Numbered from the stretch's first letter, positions 11,577 through 24,900 are shown. The stretch is DNA of 64,000 bases from Zygaena filipendulae (GCA_907165275.2 OU015665.1:2914001-2978000); one strand, 5' to 3'. The notes: generated by a model from the letters alone, not told the origin. Numbers and translations: made by a program.

Positions 11577-14500
11577 ATGGGCGCGTCGAGCGGCGCCGGC
11601 GCGGGCGGCGGTGGCGGCGGGCGGGCGGCGCGCGCGCTGCGGCTGCTGCTGCTGGTGGTGCTGACGCTGGCCGCCGTGGAGTACCTCTTCGGCTCCATAC
11701 TGGACGCGTCGCCGATACGCACATATCTGTACACGCCCCTCTACAACGCCACGCTGCCCAGCAGTAGCAAGTATGTATACCTATGTAGGACACGAATTCA
11801 AATACAAAAATTCTTTATTATCTATTTAAGATTAAATTCAAATAATACTTTATTGTCCCAAAAGAAACACTGAAAATTAGACAAATACAAAAAAATAAAG
11901 GATTCGAGGACCTTCTAGAGGGAATTTTTTCAAAACCTATATATACGGAGAGGGTCCTTAAATAGAGGTCTCGTACACGACAGACGTTTCATATTATACG
12001 CCCGATATGACTATATCAACTTGATTTGACAACTAAATGCACATGGCTGGCTCAACAATCTATCTGTGAATGTCGAGGGACTTGCGTATCGTGGATATGG
12101 AAAATGGGTTTTTAATAAACGAAAAAAAAAAAGAAGCGAAGAGTGACTGGAGTCTTAAATCTAAATCTATCATATTTTGCTAAAAGAAGTTTAATTTAAA
12201 AAGACTTAATTTTTTTATTTCAGATTATTAGCACCCTGGCCTAAAAGACTGCAAGAGACAACAGACGCGAGACAAACCGCTGCTGTTAAAGCTGTCAAAA
12301 ACGCAACGCATACTGAACCTAATAATAATATTACGAATACAATACAAACACAAAACCCCACATTCGTCGACCCAACCAATATTGCGGCGAAACAAAACGT
12401 GACGGATTCTTCCGTTATGATAACTAAAATTATAAGCGCTGTAAATAATAATAGATCTAATAACAATAATTTTGTAACTACTGAAAACAATGAAATCAAG
12501 AGAAACGAAACCGATTTACCGCTCTGTGAAAATCTACCACCTGATCTAGGTAAGAAGTTATGATTATACTTGAGGCCTTTTGCATATTATACGAAATTTT
12601 CTTGTGTCTTCCATGCATCCGACAATAATTACTATGCGCGTGTCTTATCCGACATTTCTTGTAATGTGTACGGTCCCATATTATAACAATCAAAGTGACT
12701 GGATTTCTTATAAAACACAAGAACTACGGAACGGCCCGGCAAGGAATTTTTAGGTGACAATTAATAGTAATATAATATGTGGTAAAATTATCTGCAAATA
12801 TTTACAGGGTTAAAAGTATACACCGTTATAAACATGTTCATAAAATAAAAAGATGAAAAAAAAAATCACAAAAAAACTTCAAAAAAATCAATCAAAAAGA
12901 AAATAACCGGTGAAGACGCTCGCTGCTCAATCGCTTTACACACACATCGCCACGCGCCGGTATCTTAAGGTCAATGACCTCGATCGAGCTGAACAGCTGA
13001 TCCATCGCTAGCTGTGTGCGTGGCGCGTGCCTTGTATACGTATAAGTGAGCTACGTGTATTGTGATCTTGTGAATGTAATTGTAATGACATTCACAAGAT
13101 TGATATGATGATATATATATGATATGATATTGAATGATAATCTTATCTATCTTTTAAGTTGGACCATATTATAAATGGTTACAAAATTTTATCAAAATCC
13201 GTTCAGTAGTTTCGGAGTCCATCGCGGACAAACAACGTGACACGTGATTTATATATATTAGATTTTTTCGCTTATCCTGCTTGTTATAACGAATACTTTC
13301 AGCCATGTAAATATTTGCAGTTAACGTTACCACATGTTCTATACTTTAATTTTACAACATTATTGCCATTCGTTTTTGTGTCAGTCTAGGCACAATAATT
13401 TTATGAAAGGTGGGATGTTTAATATTTAGGGTCAATAAATCTATATAATATTTAAAATGAATCCCTATTTGCCTTGGTCACGGCATGATAAAACTGGTGG
13501 CAATATTACAATTTTACCTTTGTCATTGTGCAGGTCCGATTTCGGCAAACAAATCGAAAATGAAACTCGAGGAGGTGGACACCAAGTACCCGGAAGTCCA
13601 GGAAGGTGGCATGTACGCGCCGCCGAACTGCAGCGCGAGACATAAGGTTGCCGTCATAGTGCCATTCAGGTAAAATCTATACATATAAAATGCTTTGTCT
13701 TGAATGACTGATAATAATCAACGCACAACCTAAACCGTGATCGTAGAGACCTGAAACTTGGAGGGTGTGTTCTTTGTATGACGTAGACATCCGATAAGAA
13801 AGGATTTTCTGAAATGCTACCCCTCAGCGGGTGAAAAGGGGTTGCAAAGTTTATATAAAACAACGATTTTTCTTGGAAGAAATTTTAGGGCAAGAAACTA
13901 GACCCAACCATTTCTTTTTTTAAGTTTCCTTCAACCACCACGTGGACGAAGGCGCGAGAAAAAGCCTAATTCCATTTATGTAATATATTTTTGTTTTTAG
14001 ATAACGTTTTACTATCTTAATTAAGTTTATAGAGATGTCGTCTTACCTACTCTACGATAGATGGCACTATAAATAGGTTATTCTTTTCTATGGAAAGTTA
14101 TCACACCGAGCGGTAATCGGTCGCCCAGATATATTTAACTACGTATTACCTATAAAAATAGGTGATATAAAGAATAACTATGATAATCATGCTAATATAT
14201 ATTTTTTTAAATTTATACTCTTTCAGTTTACTGACTTTTAATCGAATTAACACCTGAATAATAATTTTTTAATGATTGTCTATATTTTTACTTTCAGGGA
14301 TCGCAATGAACACTTAGCAATTTTCTTAAATCACATGCATCCATTTTTGATGAAACAACAAATGGAATATGGAATCTTTATTGTTGAACAATCAGGTAAG
14401 AAATTACAGTTACTTAAAAAAAAAATATATTTATTCATTAAAATGTAGATACTGTATCATCTGTAAAGCAGTACCCTTCCGAAACAACGCGCTTTTGCCA

Positions 14501-17500
14501 ACGAATAATAATTCAATCATCAAACATTTTTTAAACGTACCTATTCTCTTTAACGCCTTCTGTCGACTCCAAACGGGTTCCTTAAATTCTATTCTTCGTG
14601 GGTCATAAGTTTTTATTGTCTATTGCAGGTAACCAAGCGTTCAATCGCGCTAAACTGATGAACGTGGGCTTCGTTGAGAGTCAGAAGGTAAAGAACGGCG
14701 GTTGGCAATGCTTCATATTCCACGACATCGACTTGCTCCCGCTGGATCAGAGGAACATGTACAGTTGTCCCAAACAGCCGCGCCACATGTCCGCCTCTAT
14801 CGACAAACTCAACTTCAGGTAAAATTTATTTATTTTATTTTATTAAGAACAACAACTGATGGCTGTTGTTGTTCTTAATATGCTGTTGTTAATTTTTCAT
14901 CATAATACATATACACTTAAACATTTTGAAGTAAGGCCAATAACAGTTATCCACTTGATTATGTGATACAGTTTTGAAAACAACTCCACTCTCAATTGTT
15001 AACCACAATACATTTAGATAGGTACAGTTAGGCCCGCCGCCCATTGTGACTTTTTGTCGACGTGACTTTCTGTCACTTATGAAAACTATACTGAAGTCAC
15101 CGTATTGTCACGTCACCATAATGAGCGCACTCAGTATAGTTTTCATTGCACTTGACTAAGTGACAGAAAGTCACGTCGACAAAAAGTCACAATGGGCGGC
15201 GGGCCTTACACTACAAACAGTAAATATAAACGTAACAATTACAGTTCCAATGCTACACCAGTTCATAAGACTAGGGCGTTAAATTAAAACAAGTTTTAAT
15301 CTTACTTTACGTTTAAATGAGGGGTTGGTCAGATTAAATGGGTCAATATTCGAAAATTTGCAATTATAAGTATTAAGTAGTCTAGTAAGATAACCCTAAC
15401 TAATAATATATATTACTAGCTGTCGCCCGCGGGTTCACCCGCGATAATTTTGGAGTTCCCGCGGAAATTACAGAATGAACTATAACTACGTATAAACCTC
15501 TTGAATCACTCTGTCTATTGGTGAAAGTCGCATCAAAATCCGTTCAGTACTTTTTTTAGTTTATCGTGAACAGATAGACGGACAGACAGACAGACAAACG
15601 CGGCGGAGGACTTTGTTTTATTATATGTAAGGATAAATGCGGACACCGATCATCATGAAATTTAGCACACATGTCAGGAGTACAGAAAAGAAGATAGAGT
15701 AGGTACCTACTTTCATCCAGAAAAAGTACTGTTTCCATGGGATAGAAAATTGATTAATGAAATCTACATCATCGCGAACGATGCCCCGGGAACCAGCTTG
15801 TACATAATATAATTGCTTTTTTGTTGTTAATAGATACTTATTTTAAACTACTCTTTCTCTATTTAAATCACTGAATATATTAAAAAAACGTTCGAATCAC
15901 AGTTAGGAACAATGTTGAAAATTTTTGGAAAATCTTTTTTCTACTCGTATGTAATATTATAGTCGTATCGTATAATATATTCATAAATCATTATTCATGT
16001 TGTAACCTTGTTTTCAATTATGTTTGCGTTATGTGGGCTTCGCATGTCGTGTGACAATACAATTTAATATTACTAACGGAATTAACACTTCGACATTGAA
16101 GAAAACTCTATTGTTTATTTGTTTAAAGCATTAACTAGGTACTTAGGTAGCTATATCGCATTATGTAACTAGCCGGTTACTATATTTTTCCGGAAATTCT
16201 AGGTTTTTAGCGTCACAAAAGTTTAATATTACAATAAATAATAAACGAAAATAAATAAATAAATAAAAATATTTTAATTGAGGCACTTGAATTTTGATGG
16301 TAATTCTGCAGCATTTCAACTTGACATCGAAAAGTTTAAACTAGAAGTTCCAAAACAGCCACTTTTGAAGGTTTTTAATAAAACTTTTTTATATTGTTGC
16401 AATACTGCAGAATTATAAACAAATAGCTATTAGATATTTACCCTATTTTTTATAGCGTGCGACGCTTGTTTCACACTTATGCTTTTGCACATTATAAAAA
16501 AAATTCTTGTGTCTTACATGCATTCGACAAAAATTACTGTGCGCGTATCTTATAGGACATTTCTTGTAATATGTCCCTTTGAGCAACCGAAGCGACTGGA
16601 TGTTCTATAAAATATTTCTTATAAGACACAAGAAAATTTCTTATAATGTGCAAAAGGCCTAAACCTTCTTTGACTAAGAGAGAACTATGAGAACTATGAA
16701 AATCCTGCAGCTCACACAAACTTGCGATAGTTTAACTGTGTATACGAACTAGATAAAGTCAATTTTAACAACAAATTTTATCAATCCACAGGCTGCCTTA
16801 TGAAGAAATCTTCGGTGGAGTGTCAGCCATGACCTTGGACCAGTTCACGAGTGTCAACGGCTTCTCCAACAAATACTGGGGGTGGGGCGGTGAAGATGAT
16901 GATATGTTTTATAGGTATGACTAGCTGTCCCGCGCGGTTTCACCCGCGATAATAGGGATGTAGACTACTTTTTAAAATCAAAATTCTAATTAGTCCGTCA
17001 GTTAGAAAATAAAAAAACAATAGACACGTATTTTTTGCGTTTTCAAATAAATTAAAATATACAGAGATAAAGCGCATTAAAGTTTTGCGTGAAGGGGTCA
17101 CTATTCACTAACCACTAAAACCGCCATACAAACTGTCAGAATAGTGACTTCACGCGAAATTTCTACTCAATATATCGCCGTTATTTTTTAATAATACGTG
17201 TCCAATATTTTTTAATAATCTACAAGACGGACTAAAAAATAAAAATTAGTCAACATGCCCATTTCGAAGTTCCCGCGGAATTGTTCCATACAAACTTTGC
17301 AACTCCTTTTCATCACCTTAAGGGTTGAATTTTCAAAAATCCTTTTTTATCGGGTGCCTACGTCGGACAAAGAACACACCTTTCAAGTTTCAGGTATCTA
17401 CGATTAGCGGTTTAGGCTGTGCGTTGATCCGTCAGACAGTCGTTCAGGACAAAGCATTTTATATGTATAGATAAAAAAAAACTGTTAAAACTGTGCAGTC

Positions 17501-17897
17501 TGCTTATACCTACCTATATTTCGGCTTGAAGATTTTTTTTTAATATCTTGAATTTCTTTTCAGGTTAAAACGTTTGAAATACCATGTAGCGAGGTACAAA
17601 ATGTCAATAGCGCGATACGCCATGTTAGATCATAAGAAATCGACACCCAATCCTAAAAGGTTAGTTGTAATTTTGTAAACATTGATATAATATTGTTTGC
17701 ATTTTGCACAAGATCGCAGAATTGTAAATGTAATTACTAATTAGGGTACATTTTTTTTTCACAGGTATCAACTCTTGTCACAAACTAGTAAGACATTCCA
17801 CAAAGACGGCCTGTCGACCCTAAAATACCAAGTGGTGAAGTTGACCAAGCACCACTTATACACTCACGTCCTGGCGAACATAGACGAGCGCAGCTGA
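11577..17897 (+). CDS. beta4GalNAcT: Beta-1,4-N-acetylgalactosaminyltransferase (GT7 family), complete
   Basis: Coding exons: 11577-11770, 12224-12549, 13534-13669, 14298-14395, 14629-14818, 16792-16914, 17564-17659, 17765-17897, totalling 1,296 nt (431 aa plus TGA). All junctions are GT-AG and the phases match. Architecture is a Golgi type II enzyme: Gly-rich cytosolic tail, membrane anchor about residues 20-38, Asn-rich stem with several N-glycosylation sequons (40-170), then the GT7 catalytic domain. Motifs seen: FRDR (218-221), FNRAKL (256-261), metal-binding DID (284-286), WGWGGEDDD (344-352) and a downstream LDHKK His. Residue 321 in LPYEEIFGG is Ile where bovine beta4GalT1 has Tyr289; in the family this change goes with UDP-GalNAc use. 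It would transfer GalNAc to terminal GlcNAc to make LacdiNAc. The start at 11577 is chosen because it is the only in-frame ATG before the anchor. Substrate specificity is inferred; family membership is nearly certain. Confidence 0.93.
12577..12723. mobile_element. TTTTGCAC foldback MITE, partial copy
   Basis: Lies in intron 2 of the beta4GalNAcT gene. Begins AGGCCTTTTGCATATTATA and shares TTTTCTTGTGTCTT, ATTTCTTGTAAT and the A(A/C)CACAAGAA end region with the fuller copy at 16481-16660. The right inverted repeat is decayed. Confidence 0.55.
13678..13870 (-). repeat. CTAGCTGT-family repeat, inverted fragment in intron 3
   Basis: The complement of this segment matches 10760-10950 (GTTGCAAAG / CTTTGCAACCCCTTTTC, GGGTGTGTTCTTTG, TATACATATAAAATGCTTTG). 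The head with the GC-rich hairpin is missing. Confidence 0.55.
15031..15205. mobile_element. Near-perfect foldback MITE, PIF/Harbinger type, in intron 5
   Basis: The ends are inverted copies: GGCCCGCCGCCCATTGTGAC at the left, its complement at the right, followed inward by TTTTTGTCGACGTGACTTTCTGTCACTTA and by AAAACTATACTGA. It is flanked by TTA on both sides (15028-15030 and 15206-15208). A 3-bp TTA target duplication is typical of PIF/Harbinger elements. At 175 bp it has no coding capacity. Confidence 0.8.
15415..15640 (-). mobile_element. Helitron-like repeat in intron 5
   Basis: Headed by CTAGCTGTCGCCCGCGGGTTCACCCGCG, followed by TTCCCGCGGAAATTACAGAATGAAC, AATCCGTTCAGTA and a GACAGACAGACAGAC tract. 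Read on the minus strand this ends in the hairpin plus CTAG. Confidence 0.55.
16481..16660. mobile_element. TTTTGCAC foldback MITE in intron 5
   Basis: Inverted ends CTTTTGCACATTATAA and TTATAATGTGCAAAAGG enclose TTCTTGTGTCTTA and its complement. Paired with the decayed copy at 12577-12723. I could not fix a target duplication. Confidence 0.65.
16954..17262. mobile_element. CRE-MITE inserted in a Helitron-like repeat (intron 6)
   Basis: Interrupts the sequence CACCCGCGATAAT / TTCGAAGTTCCCGCGG, which is continuous at 10726-10755. Inverted ends are GGGATGTAGACTA and the complement of GGGCATGTTGACTA. In this copy both central TGACGTCA palindromes are mutated. Confidence 0.7.
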
Positions 17898-18715
17898 TGG
17901 GAATACTTCACCAAACTGCTGTTTGGTGATGATCGGTAACGCTGCACAACACTATCAATAACTGCGCCAGTGGGGGATGCTACTTATAGCATTTAAAACA
18001 GCAGTAACCGGCAGATCGTTTCAAAGCTACAGTTCTCTGCTATTTCCGAAAACGAGGTACACACAAGCACAACACACGTATACATTTTTACACACACATT
18101 AATGCGGATGAGTTGTAAAATTGTGTAAGTAAAGTAGCGCGTCCATTTGCCTACTCCTGTTTTAAATGCTCCGAATCCGATGCTATGTGATATTTAAACG
18201 TATATTTAAGTATAAATAACTGTTACACAGACCTAGTATAAAAACAAACCACTGAAGTTTTTTACGTGTATCAATTATTTATGTCTTTATTTATATTAAT
18301 AATATTATAAATAATAATAATCATACAAGAATGAAACCAAACGAATAGATTTAAAAAATTATATTGAACTTTATTATGCATGTTATATTTTTTTATAAAT
18401 ATGGTGTCTTATTGATTTATTTTACTGGTACCATGCTTTGTCCATTTATGTTTTAGACTCTATCAAATATCCTAATTTTTTATCATGTGCGACCTAAATG
18501 ACTTATATCTCATTAGCTCTGCATTATTCCCTAAACCCTTATTCACTATGACCGACAATATGAATACTCCTGTAACAGCCTTAGAACAATTTCAAAGGTT
18601 CTAGAGTCTAAATAGCAAAAATTAATATATTAGTATTGCGTATACCATAAGACATGTTGTCTATGTATTTTTTCAAGTATTTTTAGACTCTTAGCGATGG
18701 TGTAACGGTTTAAGT

Positions 18716-18893
18716 GAATCAGCCCCCTTGGCCAAGTTGGCAATCTATATTTTGGTTTGGTTTGACGCAAAACTGGACTTTCGATTGGACACTTTTACGT
18801 GACCGCGTGACATGACGAATCGTTTCCTAGTTTTCTATGCGTTTAACGATTATTATAGAATGTCAACTTGACTAAGGGGGTAGGGCCTTGTAA
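18716..18893. mobile_element. Foldback MITE with AAGTTGACATTCTA ends, copy 1
   Basis: Left end CCCCCTTGGCCAAGTTGGCA, right end ATAGAATGTCAACTTGACTAAGGGGG; the interior has CGTGACATGACGAATCGTT. A related copy is at 60905-61050. Confidence 0.55.
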
Positions 18894-19275
18894 AGCCTAT
18901 ACTTTAAGCTTTTTTATCGCTTTTTTATTTTTTATTGTTGTGAAATTTCCAAACTTATCTTCGGCTCAGTGTCATATTTTAAAACATCATAATTTTCATG
19001 TGTAAATTTTATTCACTCTTGTACATCTATATTTTTGGATATAGAATGTCGCTAGTCATTTTCGCAAAAGATCCTGTTAATATTGTTGGTTTATATAAAC
19101 ATTGTATAATTTGTACATTAAACCTAAGTTACGTATGATTTAATATTGATATAATAATGTTTAATCAATGCCTAGGCAAAGATAATTATGATAATTTACT
19201 ACCGTAACACAATCTCAATGGTCGGTGTTGAAATGTTATTACTGTATAAAAGAATGCATGCCATTTGTTATCTCA

Positions 19276-19475
19276 GAGGGGCTATTACGTAACTTTTGTT
19301 TCTATAATTTTTCAATTTTAATCAAAAACATTGGCGGTTCTCCGATTACAATATGCACATTGTGACACCTACAAAATCTAGCAATCAACCAAAATAAACA
19401 CGCATCAAAATCGCTATTTTTCTGATTGGAACTGAAATATGATAACAACAAAAGTCACATTATTGCCCTGCTGGT
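19276..19475. mobile_element. Foldback MITE with GGGCTATTACGTAACTTTTG ends
   Basis: Left end AGGGGCTATTACGTAACTTTTG; right end contains ACAACAAAAGTCACATTATTGCCCTGCTG. The interior shares ACAATATGCAC and TCTAGCAATC(A/T)ACCAAAATAAAC with two overlapping copies at 56865-57266. No coding sequence. Confidence 0.6.
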
Positions 19476-20391
19476 ACCTAAATATTAATGCAGTTATATT
19501 TCAAATATTAGTTCGTCATAAGAATTCGTTTTGAAAGTAAATGGTACCTACTAAAAACCCAGTCGACACTAGCGCCACTTGCTTGAAAAATCAGAATCAT
19601 TTTCAAAGATAAATAAAATTAAAAATGTAATAGAGTAGATACTGATCCCAATAATAAGATATTAAAGACTAGCTGTTTTACCCGCGGTGAGTTTCGGGAT
19701 TCCTGCAGGAACTCAAAAGAAGCCTAATTGACTTCTTATAATATCAGCTAATTAGCAGTAGTCCGGTCAAATTGGCCCAACCGTTTTGGAGATTCACCCG
19801 CCTGTGTTTTAGAATTTCCGCAGAAACTCCAAACATCTTTTATTCTTCTTTTCCTTACAAACACAACAAAAAAAGAAATAGCGAAACTGGTCCAGCCGTT
19901 CAGGCGTGATGCCGTGACCAAGGGAAATAGAGATTATTTTTTATACAATGTATTATTATACAATGTATTATTATGTATTACGTACGTAGATATATGAGTT
20001 ACTCGCACTTAAAATCTTGCAAGATAACGGCTGACACTGCAGCTGAGTGCAGCCGTTTGTTTAGATTTTTAAAGTTTATACTTAACAGCAAAAATAGAAA
20101 CCGAAAGTCCTAAATACTTTTAGCCTTATTATATCCTAAATTTGATAGTACTTCATTATTTCAAATATTTTATAGAATTCTTAGGAAATGAAATATCTTA
20201 GGAGATTTTTTTTTTGCGAATGGCGCTTCTGACGGCTTCAGGCGCTGAATGACGTCCGAAGAGGATGTGGGACACTTCGGTCTACGTTAGTTAAGTAGGT
20301 ATGACCAAATTCAAACATTCTGTAGTTACCTACCGGGTTACGACCAGCCAAATATTTTTAAGAAATTGTTATTTATGAAACAATTCCGTAA

Positions 20392-20677
20392 AAGCGGCTA
20401 CACACGGCCCTAAAATCAGAGTCAATATCGGGAGTAGGGTTGCCAGGTCGCAAAACCTAATAGCCGGATAGACCAGCCAGCAAAAATGCCGGACGCCCTA
20501 CATTCTTGAGGATTACTTATAATCCTCAATAATTTAGGGTGTGCTCAATAATGTGGGTCCGGCCTTTTTACTCAAATGTCCGGCCAAACTAGCTGATCTG
20601 TCCCGCTATTAGGTTTGGCGACCTGGCAACATTACTCCCGATTTTGCCTCTGATTTTAGGGCAGTGTGTAGCCGCTT
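20392..20677. mobile_element. Foldback MITE, PIF/Harbinger type
   Basis: Inverted ends AAGCGGCTACACAC and GTGTGTAGCCGCTT continue inward through CCCTAAAATCAGAG, TCGGGAGTA and TTGCCAGGTCGC. It is flanked by TAA on both sides (20389-20391 and 20678-20680), the 3-bp TWA-type duplication expected for PIF/Harbinger. 286 bp, non-coding. Confidence 0.75.
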
Positions 20678-21659
20678 TAAGACGTTTTGCTATTTTGATA
20701 ATTCGGAAGCTTCCAAGTTCCATGGAGTTATGAAACGAGACGCACACCATGCTATAGTGAACGTGTTAGTTAAATATCTAAGGTAAGGTGGTTGAAAAGC
20801 AGTTTCTTAACTTAAATAAAATGAAAGTTTTAAACAAATGACGATATACATACAAATTATTATGGTCGTGTGAATTTGTTTCAAGACAAAAAGTGATATC
20901 GATCAAAAGATTTATACAACCCAACACTAGTTTTTCATGCACTAACGCTATTTTATCCCATAAAGTTTACATCCAAGTTGTTTTCAGTGGTATAACATAA
21001 TTATTACCGATCTACCAATAAGATGTACTTACCTAATTATAATAAAACCAATTTTAGCTATATAATGACAAACGGCTTTTGTAGAAAACTATATTATGTA
21101 GCTATAAGCATAAAGTCAAGAGTTCTATCGTTGACAGGTACCTATGTATTTATTTACTCTCTTTAGGTATGATATTATAATAAAGATTTTTATTGAGCAA
21201 GTCAACATACGTACCTGGTCTTCATGAGTACAGTCAGTCTCAAAGTAGCACAACACTTTTGAATGTGCAAGTCACACAAGTGACAAAAAACGACATTAAT
21301 ACGACCGTGAGTCCTTGGCGTCATATTAATCGATTTCAAAAAAGGAGGAGGTCCAATGTTTTCAATATTAAATTCCACTGTGCTGAATAAATACACCAAA
21401 CTCGTCTTATCGGTCTGAAAGTGTGAATCTTGAATTTCAAAAATGTTTTAATTTTGCATTTATATTTTAAAATATCTTGTATTAAGTATTAATCAATCGT
21501 TTCTCTCGCTTATTAGGGGCTAGGTTAGAGGTGTCAGGAGGTCTAGACTTCGGTACTAAATATGAAGTTTTTAGAGAAACATCTTCGATTTCACGAAGTC
21601 GGCATTCCGATTCTTTAAATAAGTATTAGGATCATTTTCTAGCGTGAATGGGCTTGTAA

Positions 21660-21955
21660 ACCAAATTTTAATTTTTAGTCCATCTTGTAGATTAATAAAA
21701 AATATTGGACACGTATTTTTACATTTTTTACGTGCTTAATCAAAAAATAACGGAGATACATTAAGTTGAAATGTCGCCTAACGTCACGCCGTGCTAGTTT
21801 ATAGCATGTTATGACGTCAAGTGCCCCTACTTCTAAACTTTAATGCGTTTGATGTTAGTATTTTTTCAATAATTTGAAAAAGCAAAAAATGCGGGTCTAT
21901 TATTTTTTTATTATCTAACCGATGGACTAAATAGAATTTTGATTGTTACACGGTT
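21660..21955. mobile_element. CRE-MITE copy (intergenic)
   Basis: Contains TTTTTAGTCCATCTTGTAGATTAATAAAAAATATTGGACACG at the left and GACTAAATAGAATTTTGATTG at the right. The two central palindromes are decayed to AACGTCACG and TATGACGTCAAG. Confidence 0.65.
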
Positions 21956-24900
21956 TAGGCATTTAATTTAATTTTACTAATCACAAACAAAACAGACTGG
22001 TTTTCTTGAAACGGAAAAACACTTTATCAGTTTTCCATCGATGGATGTCGAACGGGGGGCTGCCTATAATTCTGGTCAGTCTTTAAAAAATACGTCTCAA
22101 AAAAAATATGTACCTACTTAGTGACAAAGAAAATTACAACCAAAATGGTTCTACCGCCTCTGCCTACAGCCATATGTGTATTTCTAATGCGTGACTGATT
22201 AAATGGGCTGAAATTTTAATTCATTTCTCGTTGTTATTTTTCTACTTTTCGTTTTAAATATAACTATTACGTATTGATGTGATAAGTTACGTGTTACTTT
22301 TTTGATTATATACATGTACCTATACTAGATAGAGCTTATCGACACGAAAACCACTGCGCACAAAATAGCATTGGTATTAAATTATGCTAAATAGAGTATC
22401 TAGTGTATGCGTGCGTTTTAATGTCGATACTCATTAAGGATCAATCTAGACATGTCAATAATAAAAATTTATTGTAAAGAGTTTCTATTTAAAGTTTATT
22501 TATTTAAAAATTGTGCGAGTTTGTATTGAACAATTCCATTACTTACTAACAATAAGTTTGTGCTCTCCTAGCTTGTGATGTCATCGGGAGGATTCATGTC
22601 GTGTGACCTCACAAACCTAGCACTGCATTCTACACATATCGAAGATCATAACTTTTTTTAATAATTATTTTGACAATCCAAAAAATAGTGTCCTTTGTAT
22701 TCTTACTTAATCTGTGAATAATTAAAATAATATTTACGCGGTCGATTCACATAGACGATACCGGTCAGATATACCTACCTAGCCCTGTTTTAAGTTTTTC
22801 TCTAACGAATTTAGAGAAAATGCGATTTAAAACTAACGAGATTTGATCGTTTTTGTCATTTTATTAGTCACTAGCTGTGCGCCGCGGTTTCACCCGCGTG
22901 AGTTTCGGAATTCCCGCAGGAACTCAAAAGTAGCCTAATTTACTCATTATAACATCAGCTGAAAAGTCCCGTCAAAATTGGTCTAACCTCTGGTCTAAGC
23001 TCTTGGTATTTCAGGAACCTTTGCGGACGCAGGCAGAACAACCCGCCAAAGTTTCATCACAATCGCACCAATGGCTTACAAACGCGTAAAGGACAGACAT
23101 ACAAACATTCATTTTTGTTTATAAAAAAGATAAAGCGATTATGGACATTGTGTTATGAATCCGAAACAATATATCCAGTTACTGTGAAAACTTATCGTTA
23201 TTTTCTAATGTGGGATCTATTGGATATCAGTCCCGCGGTCTCTAGTAGGTAGATGTTTCATTGAGAACTACTTCGTGGCTCATTTTAAACTCTAAGTAAA
23301 TTATCTATGCAACAACTCATACACACCTACTATAAGGAAATAGTAAAATGTAGAGAATTTTCAAGTTGAGAATCTTTCGCATATAATATTTGTGCATAAC
23401 AGCTTTTTATAGCTGAATACCTACCTAATTCTAAAATAAACATAGAATATAATATGAATGCCTACTTTAGTTTTAGTCAATAGATTACGCTAATAGTATG
23501 AGGAAAATGAGAACTAATTACCTAACTATATCTAATAAATACAATCTCAGTCAATGAACCTAAAGTCAATAGAAAATTTTGTAAAAAATGAAATACGAAA
23601 TATGAAATGAAATAGTTAAAGTTGGATTATTGTTATTATTGTTGTAGGTATTTTTCCAAAAATCAACGAATTTTTCTGCTATATTTCGTCAGGTTAAATT
23701 GGTCTGCCCCAATTTTTGAATTTCTATTCAATCATCTAGATTTATGGTGATATACGCCTAGTATACCTTTTTTTAATTATATTTAATAGAGACCTTCTAT
23801 AGATAGGTACCTACTTGAGAAAGTCGAGGTAAGTGATTACCTAAGTATGTAGAGGTATGTAAGTGTATTTTGATTTTGTCGAAATTGGTTTTTTATGAAT
23901 AAATTTTTTAATTGTTCATGTGATTTCATTGTTCCTAAACAACCCAACCGCCATTTTTTGAGAAAGAAAAGGTAAACGTTTTACTAAAAAAGTTTATTGC
24001 TACAACAGTGAATAAATATATGGATCTCATAAAAATATTACGAATATTGTAATAATTATGAGAGTAGGACATGCACAATAAATTGTAGAAACACAGGCAC
24101 CTTATCTGAGTTATTCAGGACATTCCGATGTACCTTATACCTAAATTAATTTATTATTTAAGTATGTAGATAAAAAGTCGACCCCATTGTTCGAATTTTG
24201 AACAATTTTCTTGCTCTAACAATAATAATCGGCTTTCTAAGTGTAGAATTTAAAAACCACAAAATATACTATTTCCGTTGGTGGAATTTCTCTTTTAAAG
24301 TGATGAGTTATTGAACGACTTAATCGTTATTCTATTCTTCAGAAGAAGTCATTCCAATGCCACCTTCTTCGCCTAAACAAGGATAAATTACGAACGCGTG
24401 TAATGTACTACTCGTATATCGTTCAAACTTCTTCACAAAAACTCGTAGTACATACGCCATTGGTCTCACTTCAAACTTGAACCCTTGTTTAAATTTGCAC
24501 ACAGTAGTGCTGATTTATTGCGAAAAACAGTCGCTGCTACGGTATTGAAATAGCAAGGAAAATCGCATAAAAACGGAACAATGCGAGCGACATCTACGGC
24601 CATTATGATTTAGAAACTGTGTAAAAAAACGCGGTAAATTTTAACTGTTCAAACAAAAACCGACACAACAGTCCTAATAAATTTTAGGAGTGGACAGTTG
24701 GCGAGAGCTTAACAAAAATACAGGGCGATTGGTCAGCTGTAGTGAGGCGCGCCCTAGAAGGCGAGGGAGGCCCATTATTGGAGGGCTCTCGCGCCACCAC
24801 GTGCGTCGCAGGTACCAAGATGGCGCCGGGGCACAGGCAAAGGTTAGGTCCAGCCAGTTCCTTTCGATTTCGGTGTTGATCCTACAAAAATAGACACATT

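Noticed and set aside
11510..11793. Arg-rich ORFs in the other frames of the first beta4GalNAcT coding exon
   Set aside because: Only the frame starting at 11577 gives a membrane anchor and joins exon 2 in phase.
13083..13140. AT-rich ATGATATGATAT run as a regulatory site
   Set aside because: Simple imperfect repeat in an intron without further support.
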